Source of the DNA: an uncultured Flavobacterium sp.
GTDB lineage: Bacteria > Bacteroidota > Bacteroidia > Flavobacteriales > Flavobacteriaceae
Direction: 5' to 3'
DNA: 14,787 nucleotides
Assembly (NCBI RefSeq): GCF_946482535.1
Contig: NZ_CAMLRU010000054.1
Span: 1 to 14,787 of the forward strand
Part shown: positions 11,715-14,787 of the stretch, one piece after another
How the letters are laid out: each line of letters begins with the position of its first letter
Position numbering within the stretch: position 1 is the stretch's first letter
Made by a program: the position numbers and the translations under genes
The notes under the pieces: model-generated
Told to the model about the DNA's origin: nothing
Seen by the model: the letters and a program-made list of their open reading frames with translations, nothing else
Database searches by the model: none

Positions 11715-14303
11715 TTATTGCTTAACTAATTTTTCTACTTTGATTCCTTCATCAGATACCACTCTGACAAAATACACACCGCTTGCCTGGGTTGCGACAT
11801 TAATGGTGCTATTATTTTCATTGACTATGTTGGTTTGTAAAAGCCTGCCTTGTACATCAAACAATTCGATGGATTTGACATTGAAATCACTTCTTATGTT
11901 AACCATTCCACTGGTCGGATTCGGATAAATGCTGATGGAATTATCAGTTTCAAAATCGGGATTGCTGAGTGATTGGAAAATCGTTTCATAATCATTGGTT
12001 ACAACCGGGAAATTATAATCAAAATAGATATCCGCTTGCTTATTGACCATATCTCCTTGTTGAAGTGTACCTAAAGATTGTACTTTAAGCAATACATTAC
12101 CATGACCGCCGGATTCCAATAAAATGTTTTGGAAAACAAACTCTACCGTATTGCCGTTAATTCTAGCGTCAACTTCATGCGAAGCGTTTAATAATTGTAG
12201 TGAATTAATATCAAAGTCTGCCGGATTAATTTCGGTTCTCACTACGATATTTTCAGCCAGGAAAGTTCCGGTATTTTCGAAACGAATCATATAATGTAAA
12301 TAATCCCCGATTTCTGTTGGTGACACTACACCACCTTCAAGACAGGTAACATCGTTCGGGTCATATGAACCCACTACTATTTGATTGAATACAAATAAAT
12401 TATCCGAAGTGTTTTCATCTCCGTTTTGAGGCAAAATTGACCCTGTAAATGTCAACACATCCGTAATATTAACCGGATTAGCATCTGTGGGCGCATTGAT
12501 ATTAAAGGTCACCAAAATTGTTCTGCTTTCAAAAGGTTGCAAATTGGCATAATCCCATGAAAGACCTCCGGAAACTACCGAAGAAGTTGGTACAGTAGTA
12601 CTAACAAAATCCATTAAATTTTGATTGTAGAAAAAGTTGATACCATATTGCTGCGACAAAATTTGATTTCCTTTATTGCGGTAAACGATTTTATAAATGG
12701 CATCAAATCCGGGTCTTGCGGGAACCACAGGTGCTATCACAATCTCTAAATCAGGATGCACACCGTTAGCCGTAACACAAAAGTTTTGTGTAGCAGTGTT
12801 GTTGTTATTATCGGCAAAAACCACATTAGCTGATGCCGGTGAAAAATTAAACCAAGATTGATTTTCAATATTCGGAGTCAAATCAAAACTTCCGGCTTGG
12901 GTAAAGAAAGTATATTCACCTTGTGTGCTTGTAAAAGAGGAACCTATTGTTGTTCCATCATCGATTTTAACTTTCATAAATGGATGAAAAAGATCATTGC
13001 TGTCACAACCATTGTTATTGGCATCAAAAGTCAGTGTACCGGTTATGGTATTGTAATCGCCTCCGGGCACAAAAGAACAGTAACTGGTAATAGGAACCGT
13101 TGGCGGATTAGGAATCAAACTATAGGTAAATGTATCTCCTTCATCAACACAGATATACATTAAATTAGGCAAATTAAAATAAGAACTATTGCTGTAATTA
13201 ATAGCATTAACTGTTCCGCTTTTTAAATTGATATGGGTCAGATTAGGGTTATCAGAATACATAATACTGCTTAGTAGCGGACTGTGTGAAAAATCCATTT
13301 CCGACATTAAGGTAGAGTGTCCGGCAAACGAAACCAAATTAACCAAGGGAGAAAAATCACAACTTGCAATAGGGTTTCCTCCTAAAAGCAACTGTTGCAA
13401 TAAAACATTATTTGAAAAATCGATTGTCGTAATATTATTATTGTTAACCGCTAAGCCTCGTAAATTCGGATAGCCTGATAGTGATACCGATGAAAAGCCG
13501 TTTGAACCGCAGTAAAAAAATCTCAAAGCAGGCAACGAAGCAGGCAATACTAAATTAGTGATTTGATTGTCTTGAATATTAAATTCTTCCAAATTATTCA
13601 AATTGGTAAACCCTGAAGTATCTGTCAAGTTATTGCTGCTAAGATTCAGTTTTTTCAACAATGGATAATTAATAGGAATACTGTTCAAGTTGTTATTACT
13701 CAAATTAATTTCGGTCAATAGCGGTGAATTGGTTATAGACAAATTAGTAATGGCACAATCATTACCTGTCAATCTGTTTAAAGAAGTTAATCCAATTAAA
13801 TTCAAATCAGTCAGTTGACTGTTACCCCAAATACCAACAGTAACAACATTGGTCAAATTGGTTAAAGTAAGGGAAGTGATACTACTGTAAATAAAACTCA
13901 AGTTGGTTAATGCCGGTAAATTAGAAAATGAAAAAACAGTATTCCCACCGATATTTCCCGAAAGGTTGATATTTTGTAATTGGGTTAAACCGTTTAAATT
14001 CAAATTACTGATTTGATTGGAATATGACCCAAAATAAATAATATTTGAAAAATTCTCTATACCGGTAAAATCCGTAATACCCGAAGACTGTATAGACAAG
14101 CCGGTGATGGCTAAGGCTTCAGAAACTTGAATTTCTCCGTCTGCATTGGTATCAATGGTAACATTTCCCGTTGGACCTATTGCTGTCGAATTCGCCGGAC
14201 TTGCATTAACCAAAACGGCCTTCAAATTCGCATCCGGAAAATTGATGATTTGCGCATTGGCAAAACCTGAGATTAAGAACAATAAAAAGTATAATTTTCT
14301 CAT
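11715..14303 (-). CDS. Leucine-rich-repeat T9SS cargo protein
   Basis: An 862-residue secreted protein. Residues 1-17 are a signal peptide ending NAQ. Residues 20-33 (INFPDANLKAVLVN) and the EF-hand-like loop DTNADGEIQVSE (51-62) form the cap often found before internalin-type repeats in this phylum. Residues about 70-388 are leucine-rich repeats of about 21 residues, of the SDS22/internalin kind. Residues 418-510 look like a Cna-B or SdrD-type beta domain (TGTLTFDANNNGCD). Residues 516-645 resemble a DUF11/CARDB Ig-like fold. Residues 645-775 (YDPNDVTCLEG, IGDYLHYMIRFENTGT, FDYNFPVVTN) match the domain I know as DUF7619, which commonly precedes the sorting signal. Residues 788-862 (YPNPTSG, GVYFVRV, VEKLVKQ) are a type A T9SS sorting domain. 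The protein is probably anchored at or released from the cell surface for binding. Target unknown. Confidence 0.88.
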   Translation of the reverse strand: MRKLYFLLFLISGFANAQIINFPDANLKAVLVNASPANSTAIGPTGNVTIDTNADGEIQVSEALAITGLSIQSSGITDFTGIENFSNIIYFGSYSNQISNLNLNGLTQLQNINLSGNIGGNTVFSFSNLPALTNLSFIYSSITSLTLTNLTNVVTVGIWGNSQLTDLNLIGLTSLNRLTGNDCAITNLSITNSPLLTEINLSNNNLNSIPINYPLLKKLNLSSNNLTDTSGFTNLNNLEEFNIQDNQITNLVLPASLPALRFFYCGSNGFSSVSLSGYPNLRGLAVNNNNITTIDFSNNVLLQQLLLGGNPIASCDFSPLVNLVSFAGHSTLMSEMDFSHSPLLSSIMYSDNPNLTHINLKSGTVNAINYSNSSYFNLPNLMYICVDEGDTFTYSLIPNPPTVPITSYCSFVPGGDYNTITGTLTFDANNNGCDSNDLFHPFMKVKIDDGTTIGSSFTSTQGEYTFFTQAGSFDLTPNIENQSWFNFSPASANVVFADNNNNTATQNFCVTANGVHPDLEIVIAPVVPARPGFDAIYKIVYRNKGNQILSQQYGINFFYNQNLMDFVSTTVPTSSVVSGGLSWDYANLQPFESRTILVTFNINAPTDANPVNITDVLTFTGSILPQNGDENTSDNLFVFNQIVVGSYDPNDVTCLEGGVVSPTEIGDYLHYMIRFENTGTFLAENIVVRTEINPADFDINSLQLLNASHEVDARINGNTVEFVFQNILLESGGHGNVLLKVQSLGTLQQGDMVNKQADIYFDYNFPVVTNDYETIFQSLSNPDFETDNSISIYPNPTSGMVNIRSDFNVKSIELFDVQGRLLQTNIVNENNSTINVATQASGVYFVRVVSDEGIKVEKLVKQ
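13140..14096 (-). repeat. Leucine-rich repeats in the T9SS cargo gene
   Basis: Residues about 70-388 contain roughly 14 irregular units of the form L-x-x-L-x-L-x-x-N-x-[IL]-x-x-[IL], for example LTEINLSNNNLNSIP (196-210) and LKKLNLSSNNLTDTSGF (216-232). Unit ends are uncertain because several are degenerate. The repeats are diverged at the DNA level, which argues against recent copy-number change. Confidence 0.75.
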
Positions 14304-14413
14304 AGTATATAATATTCGTTTTTTGATTGATTTTTTTGACCTTATAAATTTACGTCATGTTTCATTAGTATACTTTAGCAAATGAGTAACTACCTATTCT
14401 GACTTAGAATTCG

Positions 14414-14787
14414 TCACATCATCTTTAATAATTCTTGCAACCGGTCCTTTTTTCGCTGTGAAATGGGAAGATTGCTGTTGTCTGCCATCACCACATAACC
14501 ACCGTCTTTTTTGATGTAAGATTTCAAATAAGCCAAATTGATCAAATGACTTTGATGGATTCTTTCAAAACCGTGCTCAGTTAATAATTCTTCGTATTCT
14601 TTCAAAGTTTTCGAAATCAATATCGGTTTGCTATTCTTGATGTAAAACTTAGTGTAATTGTCTTCGCTCTCGCAACGAATAATATCACTCACTTCAAAAA
14701 GATGAATACCGTCAGAATTTGATAAAGCAATTCGCTTGAAATTATCTACTTTCTTTCTGATGTTTTCCAACAACAAATCGATGTGCG
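14414..14787 (-). CDS. LytTR-family response regulator, 5' end outside the window
   Basis: The last 123 residues of a DNA-binding regulator; the frame stays open to the window edge, so the start and probably a receiver domain lie to the right. The visible part starts with HID and a short linker (LLLENIRKKVDNFKR), then a LytTR domain. Its signatures are ALSNSDGIHLFEVSDIIRCE (strands 1-2), NYTKFYI, SKTLKEYEELL, FERIHQSHLINLAYLKSY and the end PISQRKKDRLQELL. Proteins of this type usually pair with a LytS-like sensor kinase and bind direct repeats in promoters. A TTG at 14776 is internal, not a start. The gene lies 110 bases upstream of the leucine-rich-repeat gene in the same orientation; no clear terminator is seen between them. 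Confidence 0.88.
   Translation of the reverse strand, partial: HIDLLLENIRKKVDNFKRIALSNSDGIHLFEVSDIIRCESEDNYTKFYIKNSKPILISKTLKEYEELLTEHGFERIHQSHLINLAYLKSYIKKDGGYVVMADNSNLPISQRKKDRLQELLKMM

Noticed and set aside
14334..14356. TAAATTTA upstream of the leucine-rich-repeat gene as a -7 box
   Set aside because: It lacks the final G of TAnnTTTG and has no TTG at a suitable distance, so it is not better than chance in this AT-rich gap.
14396..14410. ATTCT/AGAAT inverted repeat as terminator of the LytTR gene
   Set aside because: The stem is only five A/T-rich pairs and no T-run follows on the minus strand.

Overview
This window reads as chromosomal DNA of a heterotrophic member of the Flavobacteriia, most likely Flavobacterium or a close relative. 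The reasons are low GC with AT-rich spacers, no Shine-Dalgarno sequences before the starts, several matches to the Bacteroidota -7 promoter box TAnnTTTG, and two secreted proteins ending in type A C-terminal sorting domains of the type IX secretion system (T9SS). It also has a LytTR response regulator and a 427-residue citrate synthase. I see no insertion sequence, integrase, phage gene, tRNA, rRNA or CRISPR array. The block looks like ordinary chromosome with some lineage-specific surface genes.

Left part (1-3580): a sodium:solute symporter (+) faces a small CoA-binding Rossmann protein (-). The 120-base convergent gap between them carries a folded element that resembles a recurrent flavobacterial intergenic sequence. 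The CoA-binding gene is divergent from a short + strand operon encoding a MarC-family membrane protein and a lipoprotein related to the CpcT/CpeT chromophore lyases. A long hairpin with a T-run closes that operon.

Centre-left (3587-5569): two members of the guanidino-modifying enzyme superfamily lie in tandem on the minus strand, an arginine deiminase-like core enzyme followed by a CtlX-type hydrolase. If their names hold, they could form an arginine to citrulline to ornithine route.

Centre (5594-10247): a minus-strand pair encodes surface proteins. The first is a 737-residue repeat-rich fibre-like protein with a C-terminal coiled coil. The second is a 657-residue T9SS cargo whose ATG lies one base after the first gene's stop codon. 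Upstream is about 465 bases without a gene, holding a candidate promoter, a leader hairpin and a 7-bp dyad.

Right part (10248-14787): citrate synthase gltA, an 862-residue leucine-rich-repeat T9SS cargo protein, and the 3' end of a LytTR response regulator, all on the minus strand.

The most unusual pattern is in the spacers. At three sites (22-118, 3494-3578, 4529-4595) the DNA is built from period-7 words of the form AAnnTnn, arranged as two arms that pair with each other. The words differ between sites but follow the same order, which suggests a family of heptamer-built hairpins that diverge in concert.
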